Assembly: GCA_021806205.1 (NCBI GenBank)
Contig: JAJZXX010000154.1
Location: 1 to 49,102, forward strand
DNA length: 49,102 bases
Origin: Bacillota bacterium
Lineage (GTDB): Bacteria; Bacillota; Sulfobacillia; Sulfobacillales; Sulfobacillaceae
Direction of reading: 5' to 3'
In this document: piece by piece, positions 16,657 to 25,790 of the stretch
How positions within the stretch are numbered: the first letter of the stretch is position 1
Layout of the letters: the number at the start of each line of letters is the position of its first letter
Translations under genes and position numbers: made by a program
Notes under the pieces: model-generated
What the model was told of the DNA's origin: nothing
Seen by the model: the letters and a program-made list of their open reading frames with translations, nothing else
Database searches by the model: none

Positions 16657-17469
16657 ATCGGGCCGTTGGTGATTATTGGGGGCAACGAGGATAAAAGCAC
16701 AGACGGTGTGATATTGAATCGCGTCGCACAATTGGCCCGTCAGTCCACCCGCGGGAACACGCTGGGTATTGTGGCGACGGCGTCTCATCACGGAGAAGCG
16801 GCGTATGCGCAATATCGGGACATTTTCCAATCCCTGGGCGTCCTCGATGTGTTCGACCTGACGGTCCAATCGCGTCGTCACGCCCAAGATTCCGCCATTG
16901 TCAATGGTATTCGTCAGTCCGGCGTGCTCTTTTTTAGCGGAGGCGACCAGTTGCGAATCACGAGTGTGCTTGGCGGCACCCCTTTCCATGAGGCCTTGCT
17001 GAAAGAGCATCGAGAAGAGTTAGTGATTGCGGGCACCTCGGCGGGGGCCTCGATGATGTCTGATACCATGATTGTGACCGGTGAAGCGGAAGAAGCCCCT
17101 ACCAAAAACACCGTACACATGGCGCCGGGAATGGGATTATGGACCGGGGCGGTTATCGATCAGCACTTCTCCCAGCGTGGTCGCCTGGGACGCTTGTTGT
17201 CGGCCTTAGCGCAAAACCCTGGTATTTTGGGTGTGGGTATTGATGAAGATACGGCGATCGAGGTGTCATTTCGCGAACATCGTTTGAGCGTGTGGGGTTC
17301 GCGCACGGTCACACTGCTGGATGGATCGGCTGCGATGGATACCAATGCATCAGAATCGCGGGCGAACCGACCTCTTGCCATTACGGGCGTTACCCTGCAT
17401 GTTTTGCCCCAAGGTTATTACTTTAATCTCAGTGAACGGGTCCCCTTACCAGGCCCGAGAGAGGACTAA
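16657..17469 (+). CDS. cphB: Cyanophycinase
   Basis: Serine-type exopeptidase that cleaves cyanophycin to beta-Asp-Arg dipeptides. The 270-residue protein has the S51 layout: LVIIGGNEDKS near the N-terminus, FFSGGDQLRI, and AGTSAGASMM with the nucleophile Ser, then IDQHFSQRGRLGRL and GVGIDEDTAI. The best start is ATC at 16657, 9 nt after AGGAGG; glmU has the same leader (AGGAGGCGACG, 9-nt spacing) before an ATG. TTG 16666 and GTG 16669 are too far from the ribosome site. Paired with cphA, 4 bp downstream. Confidence 0.93.
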   Translation: MGPLVIIGGNEDKSTDGVILNRVAQLARQSTRGNTLGIVATASHHGEAAYAQYRDIFQSLGVLDVFDLTVQSRRHAQDSAIVNGIRQSGVLFFSGGDQLRITSVLGGTPFHEALLKEHREELVIAGTSAGASMMSDTMIVTGEAEEAPTKNTVHMAPGMGLWTGAVIDQHFSQRGRLGRLLSALAQNPGILGVGIDEDTAIEVSFREHRLSVWGSRTVTLLDGSAAMDTNASESRANRPLAITGVTLHVLPQGYYFNLSERVPLPGPRED

Positions 17470-17473
17470 CCGC

Positions 17474-20116
17474 ATGCAGATTACTTCTGCGACTTTCTTT
17501 GCCGGACCAAATCGCCATGTTCTGAGGCCAGCCATGGAAGTGATGCTGGACCTTCAAGAACATAGTGACGCGTCAACCGCTGCCCATCCGCGGTTTGTCG
17601 AGGGGTTGCTGTTGGCCTGTCCGGGCCTGTCCGAACACTACTGTGCTCGCGGGCATAAAGGCGGATTTGTCGAGCGTTTGCACGAAGGAACCTATTTGGG
17701 ACATGTCGTTGAGCATGTCACGCTGGAGTGTCTGTACTTGGGTGGAGAACGCGGTGTTTACGGAAAAACCCGCAGTGCCCAGCCGCGGCACGTCATGATT
17801 GTCTTTGAATCCGAAACCGAACAAGGTGCGCTCCGCGCGCTGTCTCTCTCCATAAAGACGGTTCTGGAACTCTGGGAGGACCCCGACTATCCGGTGAGTG
17901 ACGGTCGATTTGAAAAGTTCAAGATCGAGCTTAGCCAGTACCGCTTAGGCCCCAGTACACGGGCCATTGTCGAGGCGGCGCGGCGGCGCGACATCCCGGT
18001 GGCCCGATTGGATCACGCCAACTTTATCCGCTTAGGCCAGGGTGTCCAACAGCACCGGATCAGGGCCGCCATGACGGATCGGACCAGTATCGTCAGTGTC
18101 GAAGCCGCGCAAGACAAAAACTTGACGGCGCATCTCGTGGCGGAAGCCGGATTGCCGGTGCCGAGACGGCGCGTGGTGGCCTCTTTTTTTGAGGCGGCCT
18201 CGGCCCTGGACGATCTCGGAACACCCGTGGTGATCAAGCCGATCGATGGAAGCCACGGGCGAGGGGTGGTGATGGATGTTATCAGCAAAAGGGATTTACG
18301 CCGTGCTGTAGAATCAGTGCAAATGCTCGCGGCGGATCACTTCATCGTCGAACAGCAAATTGCCGGGCGGGCCATCCGCCTCTTAGTAGTCGGAGACCAA
18401 ATGGTGGCCGCCACCGAGCGTATGGTTCCTGAAATTATAGGCGATGGACAGCACACAGTCGACGAACTGGTTGCGATCACTAATCGTGATCCGCTTCGTG
18501 GTCCGGGCCACGGCTTTCCCATGAGTTGGGTTGCTCGAGATGTGGAGGCCACGCACACGTTGTCCGCCCAGGGATTGGACTGGTCCAGTATTCTTGCGCC
18601 GGGTCAGTTGGTTCAGGTAAGACGCACCGCCAATATGTCGACCGGTGCCATCGCAAAAGATATTACGGCGGAAGTCTCGGTCGGATTAGCGCGCGATGCG
18701 GTTCGTGCGGCGCGTGCGGTGGGACTAGATATTGCTGGCGTTGATGTGGTGACTCCCCACTTGGACCAGCCTCTATCGGATGCGTCGGGAGCAGTAATTG
18801 AGGTGAACGCCTCACCCGGTTTGCGGATGCACTTGTTTCCCTCTTTGGGGATGAGGCGCGAAGTCGCGGATCATCTTTTAGATTATCTTTTTGGGGAGGG
18901 GACCGGTCGGATTCCGATTGCCGCAATCACCGGGACCAATGGGAAAACGACGGTAACACGCATGTTAGCCCACATTGGAGCGTCCGCCGGTTTTCAGGTG
19001 GGGATGGCGACGACCGACGGCATCACCATCGGAGGCGAAACGATTAAACGGGGCGATTTAACCGGTCCCTGGTCAGCACGGTTGGTGCTTAACGATCCTA
19101 CGGTTGAGTTGGCGGTGCTTGAGACGGCGCGCGGCGGTCTGGCCCGAGGAGGGTTGGGATTTGATGACGTGGATGTGGGGGTAATCACCAACATTGGGCA
19201 GGACCATCTCGGCCAGGATGGGGTTGAAACATTAAAGGATTTAATTCACCTAAAATCATTAGTGGTTGATGTGATTCGCTCGGATGGCAAAGCGGTGCTC
19301 AATGCGGATGATGAGAATGTGCGGCCCCTTTCCAATCGCTGTCGAGGCGCGGTGATCTATTTTTCGACCCAACCCGGCAGTCCCTATATCGCCGATCATC
19401 TGGCCTCTGGCGGCGAGGCGGTGTTTATTAAACGCGGTTATCTGTATTACGGGTGTCACCAGAAGGAGCATCGCCTGATTGGCACCCGGGCTTTACCATC
19501 CAGTTTGGGAGGGGTAGCCAAGGTGAATGTGGCGAACGCGGCGGCGGCTGCGGCGGCGGCACTGGCCCTGGGATTCACCACGCGTCAGGTGGCTTTGGGC
19601 CTGTCTACCTTTCCAGCGGGAGGGGCCGGGGTCAATCGAGGACGGCTCGAGATGCTTTTGGGTAAAGATGTCAGGGTTTTAGTGGACTATGGTCACAATA
19701 TCCCGGCTATCACACAGTTGGGCGAAATCTGCCGCAGTCTCAAGCCCCACCAAATCGTGACGGTTTTGGGATTGCCAGGGGATCGGAGGGATAATGACAT
19801 CGCCCAATCGGCACGGGTTGTGGCGGGGTTTAGCCATCGCATCGTCATCCGCGAGGATGCCGATTTGCGAGGACGGCATCCGGGCGAGATGGCGGCACTC
19901 ATTCAGCATGCCGCCAAAGAACAGCCCCACTGTGAGGTTGGGGTGGTGCTCGACGAATTGGAGGCGGTCAGACAGGCGATTTTGGAGGCTAAGGCGGGTG
20001 CGCTCGTATTAATATTATATGAGCGGTATACCGAGGTGCGCCACGCTGCGGAAATGGCATTGCAAGAACGCGAAGCCGTCTTGACGCCCCGTGAGGATTT
20101 ATGGGTCCAGGCGTGA
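17474..20116 (+). CDS. cphA: Cyanophycin synthetase
   Basis: Polymerises Asp and Arg with ATP into cyanophycin, a nitrogen store. The 880 residues hold an N-terminal domain (about 1-160), an ATP-grasp domain (about 165-480; PVVIKPIDGSHGRGVVMD, VIEVNASPGLRMH) and a Mur-ligase-like domain (about 485-880; AITGTNGKTTVTRML, ETARGGLARGG, NIGQDHLGQDG, VDYGHN). The first site adds Asp and the second adds Arg. ATG 17474 follows GAGAGGA. The pair is inserted between veg and ispE relative to B. subtilis. Confidence 0.95.
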   Translation: MQITSATFFAGPNRHVLRPAMEVMLDLQEHSDASTAAHPRFVEGLLLACPGLSEHYCARGHKGGFVERLHEGTYLGHVVEHVTLECLYLGGERGVYGKTRSAQPRHVMIVFESETEQGALRALSLSIKTVLELWEDPDYPVSDGRFEKFKIELSQYRLGPSTRAIVEAARRRDIPVARLDHANFIRLGQGVQQHRIRAAMTDRTSIVSVEAAQDKNLTAHLVAEAGLPVPRRRVVASFFEAASALDDLGTPVVIKPIDGSHGRGVVMDVISKRDLRRAVESVQMLAADHFIVEQQIAGRAIRLLVVGDQMVAATERMVPEIIGDGQHTVDELVAITNRDPLRGPGHGFPMSWVARDVEATHTLSAQGLDWSSILAPGQLVQVRRTANMSTGAIAKDITAEVSVGLARDAVRAARAVGLDIAGVDVVTPHLDQPLSDASGAVIEVNASPGLRMHLFPSLGMRREVADHLLDYLFGEGTGRIPIAAITGTNGKTTVTRMLAHIGASAGFQVGMATTDGITIGGETIKRGDLTGPWSARLVLNDPTVELAVLETARGGLARGGLGFDDVDVGVITNIGQDHLGQDGVETLKDLIHLKSLVVDVIRSDGKAVLNADDENVRPLSNRCRGAVIYFSTQPGSPYIADHLASGGEAVFIKRGYLYYGCHQKEHRLIGTRALPSSLGGVAKVNVANAAAAAAAALALGFTTRQVALGLSTFPAGGAGVNRGRLEMLLGKDVRVLVDYGHNIPAITQLGEICRSLKPHQIVTVLGLPGDRRDNDIAQSARVVAGFSHRIVIREDADLRGRHPGEMAALIQHAAKEQPHCEVGVVLDELEAVRQAILEAKAGALVLILYERYTEVRHAAEMALQEREAVLTPREDLWVQA

Positions 20117-20173
20117 CGAGAAGAGGATTTTTCGGATATGACCCCGAATTCGCTGTATCGGGAGATGATTGTC

Positions 20174-21031
20174 ATGCCCTGGTTTCAGGCGCCAGCCAAA
20201 ATTAATCTGGGTCTTTGGGTTGGGCCCCGGAATGCACAAGGGTACCATGTCATCGACACCGTGATGCAGGGAATTGGGTTTAGCGATCAGTTGTATATCG
20301 AGTCCCGGGACTATATGCTATGGGAGTCTATCCCGTCCGTCGTGCCGATGGATGAGTGTAACTTGGTGGTCCGGGCCTATCGGTGGGCCAAAACGCAAAT
20401 CCCGGAGTTATCCAGTGTTTACGGTCGATTAGAAAAGGTTATCTGGGCGGGCGCGGGATTGGGTGGAGGGAGTTCGGATGCAGCGGCCCTTTTGCGGTGG
20501 GCCTTTCAAGGATCAGGGTGTCTAAAAGATCCCAAATGGATTGCGTCGAGCCAAGAATTGGGGATGGACGTGCCATTTTTCATCCGCGGCGGCGCAGCCA
20601 GAGCGAAGGGCTACGGTGAGCAATTAACCGCCATCCCATCGTTGAAGGTGGGTAGCTTGGTCTTGGCAAACCCTGGGGTATCCCTTTCGACCGCCCAGGT
20701 CTATGAGGCATATGATACTTTGGGTAGGGTGTCGCATGAGGCAAAGTGGATTGACGCGGTAGTTGACGCTATGAGGGCAGGAGACTGTCCCAGAGCCGAA
20801 GATTTGAAGAATGATTTGGAAGAGCCGGCATTCCATATCGCACCGCGTCTCAGAGAATTTAAGGAGCATATCGCGCGCATAGCGGATGGATCGGCCTTCT
20901 CTTTATCCGGTAGTGGACCGAGCTATTATCTGTTGGGGAGTGACGAAGAGTGGGCCGATTGGATGGCGCGGCGTCTATTGAAGGCGGGTGTTCCTTTTGC
21001 CCGGGCTTGTACCGTGGCAGAGTCTTGGTGA
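20174..21031 (+). CDS. ispE: 4-diphosphocytidyl-2-C-methyl-D-erythritol kinase
   Basis: GHMP kinase of the MEP isoprenoid pathway. The 285-residue protein begins APAKINLGLWVGPRNAQGYH, has the ATP loop VIWAGAGLGGGSSDAAALL, and ends with the GHMP motif FSLSGSGPSYYLL. ATG 20174 is chosen because GGGAG lies 9 nt upstream and the conserved PAKINL begins close after; ATG 20138 is an alternative. Its presence shows that the host uses the MEP route, in contrast with the HMG-CoA reductase-like gene at 185. Confidence 0.94.
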   Translation: MPWFQAPAKINLGLWVGPRNAQGYHVIDTVMQGIGFSDQLYIESRDYMLWESIPSVVPMDECNLVVRAYRWAKTQIPELSSVYGRLEKVIWAGAGLGGGSSDAAALLRWAFQGSGCLKDPKWIASSQELGMDVPFFIRGGAARAKGYGEQLTAIPSLKVGSLVLANPGVSLSTAQVYEAYDTLGRVSHEAKWIDAVVDAMRAGDCPRAEDLKNDLEEPAFHIAPRLREFKEHIARIADGSAFSLSGSGPSYYLLGSDEEWADWMARRLLKAGVPFARACTVAESW

Positions 21032-21046
21032 AGGAAGTGGTGGTGG

Positions 21047-21811
21047 ATGCACGCAATTGTATTGGCGGGCCAGCCTAACCGGGGTCTTTTGAAGGCATCG
21101 TACCCGACACCGTACGAAGCGGAGATACCCATTGGCGGTAGGCCGATGGCGTGGTGGGTGCTGGATGCGCTCTTCGATGCCCCGTCGATTACTTCGGTGG
21201 GTCTGGTCGGACCGGCATCGCTGGAAAGACCCGGTGTCACGTTAACACCAGCGGGAGAGGATTTGTTTTCGAATGTGCTGCGGGGACTTGACACGGCCCC
21301 TCAAGATGCGGGGACGGTGCTCTTTGTTACCTCCGATATTCCCTGGCTCACCAAAGAGGTCGTCGAAGCCTTTATCGAGATGGCACCCGAGGGGGTGGAT
21401 GTGGTCTATCCAATCATTCCCAAGGAAGTCGCTAAATCCCGGTTTCCGAGTACCAAGCGCACTTATGTGCGTCTTAAGGAAGGTGTGTTTACCGGCGGCA
21501 ATCTGTTCCTCGCCAGAACCGAGGTTATGCCTCGGCTGAAAGAGCGAGCCGATGTTTTGTTACGACACCGCAAGTCTCCCTGGGCTTTAGCGCGCGACAT
21601 TGGCCCGGGCCTTCTGATCCGTTTGGTACTCGGACGCTTGGCCATCCGGCAGGCGGAAGTGCGGGTGGGAGGACTTTTGGGCATTTCAGGCCGGGCCCTC
21701 ATTTTCCCTTTTGCAGAGGCGGGAGTGGATATCGACAAAGCAGAGGATCTGATGCTGGCGGAGCGCGAGCTCAATTTTGACCCGGGCGAACAAGGCTGGG
21801 ACATTTCGTGA
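21047..21811 (+). CDS. MobA/IspD-like nucleotidyltransferase
   Basis: A 254-residue protein with a GT-A NTP-transferase start (MHAIVLAGQPNRG), IPIGGRPMAWWVLDAL and an acidic metal site in FVTSDIPWLTKE, then VFTGGNLFLAR. It looks like the nucleotidyltransferases often found between ispE and purR in thermophilic Bacillota; the product is unknown. The N-terminal loop lacks the usual GG(x)S(T)RM pattern. ATG follows AAGGAAG. Overlaps purR by 4 bp. Confidence 0.8.
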   Translation: MHAIVLAGQPNRGLLKASYPTPYEAEIPIGGRPMAWWVLDALFDAPSITSVGLVGPASLERPGVTLTPAGEDLFSNVLRGLDTAPQDAGTVLFVTSDIPWLTKEVVEAFIEMAPEGVDVVYPIIPKEVAKSRFPSTKRTYVRLKEGVFTGGNLFLARTEVMPRLKERADVLLRHRKSPWALARDIGPGLLIRLVLGRLAIRQAEVRVGGLLGISGRALIFPFAEAGVDIDKAEDLMLAERELNFDPGEQGWDIS

Positions 21812-22647
21812 GCGAACAGCGGCATCGAAGGCTCATTCAGTTAACCCGTCTTTTGACCGCTAGGCCGGGACTGCAGATCAACCTCCCGGGACTGGCCCAG
21901 GAGCTTTCCGTGGCCAAATCGACCTTGAGCGAGGACGTGTTGCTGATCAAAGAGTCTTTGGAAGGTGCTAAACTTGGGCGGGTCGACACCCAGGTCGGGG
22001 CCGCCGGCGGGGTGACCTTCTGGCCTGATCTCGATGTCAGTACGGTGCGCAAGACCCTCCAACTGTTTTTAGAAGAGCTTACCAATGTCGATCGCCTAAC
22101 CCCGGACGGATTTTTATACGTAACCGACTTGTTATTCAGCCCTTCCAAGATCGATGGGCTCGGCACCTTATTATCGGAACGATTTCGCTCGCTGGGCATT
22201 GATTATGTTGCCACCGTGGAGACCCGCGGGATTCCTCTGGCATTGGCATGCGGGCGGGCGCTCCGTGTGGATGCCGTGCTCTTGCGGCGCGACCACCATC
22301 TTTCTGAGGGATCATCGCTGTCCATCAACTATCTATCCGGGTCGACGCGCCATGTCCAATCAATGTCCCTGGCACGGCGCGCCCCGGTGCGTGGGGGCCG
22401 GGTCCTGTTTGTAGATGATTTTATGCAGGCTGGGGGTACGGCACGCGCTGCGCACGATTTGCTAAAAGATTTTGGGGCAGAGGTTGTCGGAGTGGGTGTA
22501 CTGGTGGCGACGCATGACCCCCGGGAGAAACTGGTCGAGGAGTATAGCGCTATTATGGAATGGAACCGGGCCGACGAAGGGATGGGAAGCGTCACGCCAT
22601 CCTCATGGGTGCGCCAGCTTGTGCAATGGGAGGCGAGTGATGACTAA
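21808..22647 (+). CDS. purR: Purine operon repressor PurR
   Basis: 279 residues in the Bacillus PurR layout: an N-terminal winged helix (RLIQLTRLLTARPGL, LSVAKSTLSEDVLLIKE) and a C-terminal phosphoribosyltransferase fold with the PRPP-binding loop VLFVDDFMQAGGTARAAHDLL. PurR represses purine genes unless PRPP accumulates. GTG 21808 overlaps the upstream stop (GTGA) and the end overlaps ilvA. prs, which makes PRPP, lies 3 kb downstream. Confidence 0.94.
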   Translation: MSEQRHRRLIQLTRLLTARPGLQINLPGLAQELSVAKSTLSEDVLLIKESLEGAKLGRVDTQVGAAGGVTFWPDLDVSTVRKTLQLFLEELTNVDRLTPDGFLYVTDLLFSPSKIDGLGTLLSERFRSLGIDYVATVETRGIPLALACGRALRVDAVLLRRDHHLSEGSSLSINYLSGSTRHVQSMSLARRAPVRGGRVLFVDDFMQAGGTARAAHDLLKDFGAEVVGVGVLVATHDPREKLVEEYSAIMEWNRADEGMGSVTPSSWVRQLVQWEASDD

Positions 22648-23869
22648 ATGGCCGGTACTGGAGGATGTTCTTCAAGCCGCCTCGGCGCTTGCCGGCGTCA
22701 CCTATCGGACGCCGTTGCAGGAGTCGAGTTATATCAATGATTTGATTGGTTGCCGGGTCTTTTTTAAATTGGAGAATTTGCAGCGATCAGGTTCGTTCAA
22801 GTTGAGAGGTGCCTATAATAGGATTCGACATTTGTCCCCAGACGAGTTAACGCGAGGGGTCGTGGCAGCATCGGCAGGCAATCATGCGCAAGGGGTGGCC
22901 CTGGCCGCGGGACTCGTGGGCACCACGGCCGTGATTGTCACACCGGAGGGGGCGTCGCTCAACAAAATCGAGGCCACCCGTTCGTATGGCGCAGAAGTAC
23001 GCCAAATCGGCGAAAGCTTTGATGATGCATTTCGGGAGGCCGAGCGCATTGCGGAAGAAACCGGCCGCGTGTTGATTCATGCGTTTGATGACCCCAGCGT
23101 TATTGCCGGGCAAGGCACGATAGGGCTTGAAATCATGGATGAGCGGACGACGGTGGATACCTTGGTGGTACCCATCGGGGGGGGAGGATTGATTAGCGGC
23201 ATCGCCATGGCTGCCAAATCGCAAAATCCCCGTGTCAAAGTGATTGGGGTCCAGGCAGCCGGAGCCGACGCTATGCTCCAGTCCCATCTCGCGGGACAGC
23301 TTCGCCCCAGTGTGTCGGCGCGCACCATCGCCGACGGGATTGCCGTGAAGCGCCCCGGCGATCTGACATTTGCCATGATCGAACATTATGTGGATGATAT
23401 TGTGACAGTGGACGAACACGACATTTCCCGCGCTATTTTAATCTTCTTAGAACGATCCAAACTATTGGTAGAAGGAGCGGGCGCCGTCGGGCTGGCGCAC
23501 TTGCTAAAAAACCAATCGTCGGTAGGCAATCAGACCGTTGCCACGGTTGTTAGTGGCGGCAACATTGATGTGACGCTGTTGAGTCGGATTATCGAGAAAG
23601 GACTGGTGGAAGAAGGGCGTCAGTTGCACTTAAAAACGGTGATTCCCGACCGTCCAGGACAACTGTCCCGGTTGTTGGAGCGTGTGGCGGGGCTGAAGGC
23701 TAATGTTGTTCGGGTGAACCATGAACGATGGGATCCTTTTATTGCCCCGCAAGACGTGAGTGTCGACCTCACATTAGAAACACGCGATGGTGCCCATCGC
23801 CAAGAGATTATCGCGAGCCTGGAATCCGATGGCTATCAGGTGGCCGTGGAGAGTCTGCCCGGGATTTGA
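22640..23869 (+). CDS. ilvA: Threonine ammonia-lyase (threonine dehydratase) with one ACT-like domain
   Basis: PLP enzyme deaminating threonine to 2-oxobutanoate for isoleucine synthesis. The 409 residues include SGSFKLRGAYNR with the PLP Lys, the Ala-Ser-Ala-Gly-Asn loop AASAGNHAQGVALAA, and the phosphate-binding VPIGGGGLISGIAM. The C-terminal 80 residues (TVIPDRPGQLSRLLERVAG) form a single ACT regulatory domain. ATG 22640 follows GGGAGG and overlaps purR by 8 bp. It is not part of this locus in B. subtilis. Confidence 0.92.
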   Translation: MTKWPVLEDVLQAASALAGVTYRTPLQESSYINDLIGCRVFFKLENLQRSGSFKLRGAYNRIRHLSPDELTRGVVAASAGNHAQGVALAAGLVGTTAVIVTPEGASLNKIEATRSYGAEVRQIGESFDDAFREAERIAEETGRVLIHAFDDPSVIAGQGTIGLEIMDERTTVDTLVVPIGGGGLISGIAMAAKSQNPRVKVIGVQAAGADAMLQSHLAGQLRPSVSARTIADGIAVKRPGDLTFAMIEHYVDDIVTVDEHDISRAILIFLERSKLLVEGAGAVGLAHLLKNQSSVGNQTVATVVSGGNIDVTLLSRIIEKGLVEEGRQLHLKTVIPDRPGQLSRLLERVAGLKANVVRVNHERWDPFIAPQDVSVDLTLETRDGAHRQEIIASLESDGYQVAVESLPGI

Positions 23870-23895
23870 CCACCATACCAAAAATTTCGACAATT

Positions 23896-23923
23896 AAAGG
23901 AATTACGCGTCATGATCGCGAAT
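23896..23923 (+). promoter_or_regulatory. Candidate sigma-H promoter of spoVG
   Basis: AAAGGAATT (AGGA at 23898-23901) and GAAT (23920-23923) have the 18-bp separation expected for sigma-H. spoVG is the classic sigma-H target in B. subtilis, which supports the call. One base of the -10 flank differs from consensus. Confidence 0.6.
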
Positions 23924-23979
23924 AGCCTCCTACCCAAAACATCTGGGTCACCCTGCATCTTGGCGAAGGAGGATTTGCT

Positions 23980-24234
23980 TTGGAAATAACTGACGTTCGG
24001 CTCCGGCGGATGGTCACCGAGGGGAAAATGAAAGCGGTGGCATCCGTGACCTTAGATGGCGAGTTCGTCATTCATGATGTGAAAGTTGTCGAGGGGTTAA
24101 AAGGGCTGTTCGTAGCCATGCCCAGCCGGAAGACACCAGAAGGCGAATTCCGGGATGTGGCCCATCCGATTACTCCTCAGGCACGAGAACGGATTCAAAA
24201 GGCGGTACTCGAGGTTTTCCATTCGGCGTCGTAA
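23980..24234 (+). CDS. spoVG: Septation/sporulation regulator SpoVG
   Basis: 84 residues: [55 protein letters not shown] are diagnostic. SpoVG is a small nucleic-acid-binding protein affecting asymmetric division and expression of stationary-phase genes. Start is TTG 23980, 7 nt after GAAGGAGG. It has its own promoter candidate and terminator. Confidence 0.96.
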   Translation: MEITDVRLRRMVTEGKMKAVASVTLDGEFVIHDVKVVEGLKGLFVAMPSRKTPEGEFRDVAHPITPQARERIQKAVLEVFHSAS

Positions 24235-24261
24235 GCGTTCACGAAACTAGCATGGTGGATC

Positions 24262-24291
24262 AAGGCGACATTTTTCGTATGTCGCCTTTTT
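24262..24291 (+). terminator. Terminator of spoVG
   Basis: AAGGCGACAT and ATGTCGCCTT form a perfect ten-pair stem around a 7-nt loop, ending in TTTTT. Confidence 0.92.
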
Positions 24292-24368
24292 GATGTGAGA
24301 ATGGTGGGCGCCTAGTCGCCAACTTTGGTATGCTAAAAATGCAACAGTAGTTCAGGAGGCGACGCTCG

Positions 24369-25736
24369 ATGTCGAAAACGGCGGCAGTGATTCTCGCGGC
24401 AGGACGCGGAACGCGCATGCATTCGGGGCGGGTAAAGGCGTTACACGAACTGGGGGGCGTGCCACTCCTACTCCATGTAATTCGTGCGGTACAGGGGGCA
24501 GGTCTAGGAACCCCCTGGGTCGTATTAGGCTATCAGGCCGACCGGGTGGAGGAAGTGTTGGAAAAAGGCCAGGCCCAGTATGTTCGCCAGCCCGAGATGC
24601 ACGGGACGGCAGACGCGGTATTTCAGGTGTTGCACGAGTTGCCCGATGACGTCGAGAACGTTCTGGTGCTGTATGCGGATTGCCCTTTGGTACCCGAACC
24701 ACTTTTGACCGCTTTGGTTGAGAACCATGAAGATAATCGCGATGCGGTCACTTTGGTGACCACGGTGATGGAGGACCCGACCGGATATGGTCGGGTTGTC
24801 CGCGATACGAATGGCGGATCCATTGTGGCTATTGTTGAAGAAAAATCGGCCGATCCCATCACACGCACGATCCAAGAAATTAATACCGGCATCGGAATTT
24901 GGCGCGTGAGAGGACTCAGGCAAGTCCTGGCTGATCTCCCCTATCATGGGGAAGAACAGTATTTGACCGAGGCGGTGGACGTGCTCAGTCGCCAAGGCGC
25001 ATCAATTTCTTCGTTGGTCTGGGATAATCCGGAACAGGTGATGGGAATCAACACGCGGCGGGAGTTGGCGCGCGCTGAAGCGGTCTTGCGGGAAAAGACC
25101 TTAAACCGACTCTACGATCAGGGAGTGACCATTGTGGATCCTAACACAACTTATGTAGACGCGGAGGTCGAGGTTGGGCAGGACACGGTGCTGTACCCGA
25201 TGACGTTTCTGAAGGGGCATACCAAAATCGGGCGGGAGTGTCATATTGGCCCCATGACCACTGTGAGCAATAGTCGGTTGGGGGACGGGGTCATTGTGGA
25301 TCAATCCGTGGTCGAGCAAAGTGTCATTTCGAGTACGGCGCGGGTGGGGCCCTTCAGCCACTTGCGGGCGGGTACGTTTTTAGATCGCGACGTGAAAATC
25401 GGGAACTTTGTTGAACTCAAAAACGCCCGGGTGGGTATCGGGTCTAAGGCTGGTCATCATTCATACTTAGGGGATGCGACTTTAGGCGGGCGCGTGAACA
25501 TCGGCGCGGGCACAGTGATCGTCAATTTTGACGGCGTCACCAAACACCAGACCTTTATTGGCGACGAGGCGTTCATCGGATGCAACACGAATTTAGTGGC
25601 GCCGATGGAAATCGGTCCGGGCGCGTACGTCGCAGCGGGGTCCACCCTGACACAAAATGTTCCCGGGGATGCCTTGGCCATCGCGCGTGGGCGTCAGGAA
25701 AACAAACTAGGCTGGGCAAAAGGCAAGGGAAAGTGA
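24369..25736 (+). CDS. glmU: Bifunctional GlcNAc-1-P uridyltransferase / GlcN-1-P acetyltransferase
   Basis: Makes UDP-GlcNAc for peptidoglycan. The N-terminal half has the uridyltransferase motif VILAAGRGTRMHSGRVKALH, QPEMHGTADAV and YADCPLV. The C-terminal half (from about 255) is a left-handed beta-helix of hexapeptide repeats ending in the acetyltransferase site (GHHSYLGDA, NIGAGTVIVNFDG, TFIGDEAFIGCNTNLVAP). 455 residues is normal. ATG 24369 is 9 nt after AGGAGG. Confidence 0.97.
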   Translation: MSKTAAVILAAGRGTRMHSGRVKALHELGGVPLLLHVIRAVQGAGLGTPWVVLGYQADRVEEVLEKGQAQYVRQPEMHGTADAVFQVLHELPDDVENVLVLYADCPLVPEPLLTALVENHEDNRDAVTLVTTVMEDPTGYGRVVRDTNGGSIVAIVEEKSADPITRTIQEINTGIGIWRVRGLRQVLADLPYHGEEQYLTEAVDVLSRQGASISSLVWDNPEQVMGINTRRELARAEAVLREKTLNRLYDQGVTIVDPNTTYVDAEVEVGQDTVLYPMTFLKGHTKIGRECHIGPMTTVSNSRLGDGVIVDQSVVEQSVISSTARVGPFSHLRAGTFLDRDVKIGNFVELKNARVGIGSKAGHHSYLGDATLGGRVNIGAGTVIVNFDGVTKHQTFIGDEAFIGCNTNLVAPMEIGPGAYVAAGSTLTQNVPGDALAIARGRQENKLGWAKGKGK

Positions 25737-25790
25737 GAACCTACATAAGACCACCATGGGGCCGTGTGAGCAAACGGCAAAGGAGACGTA

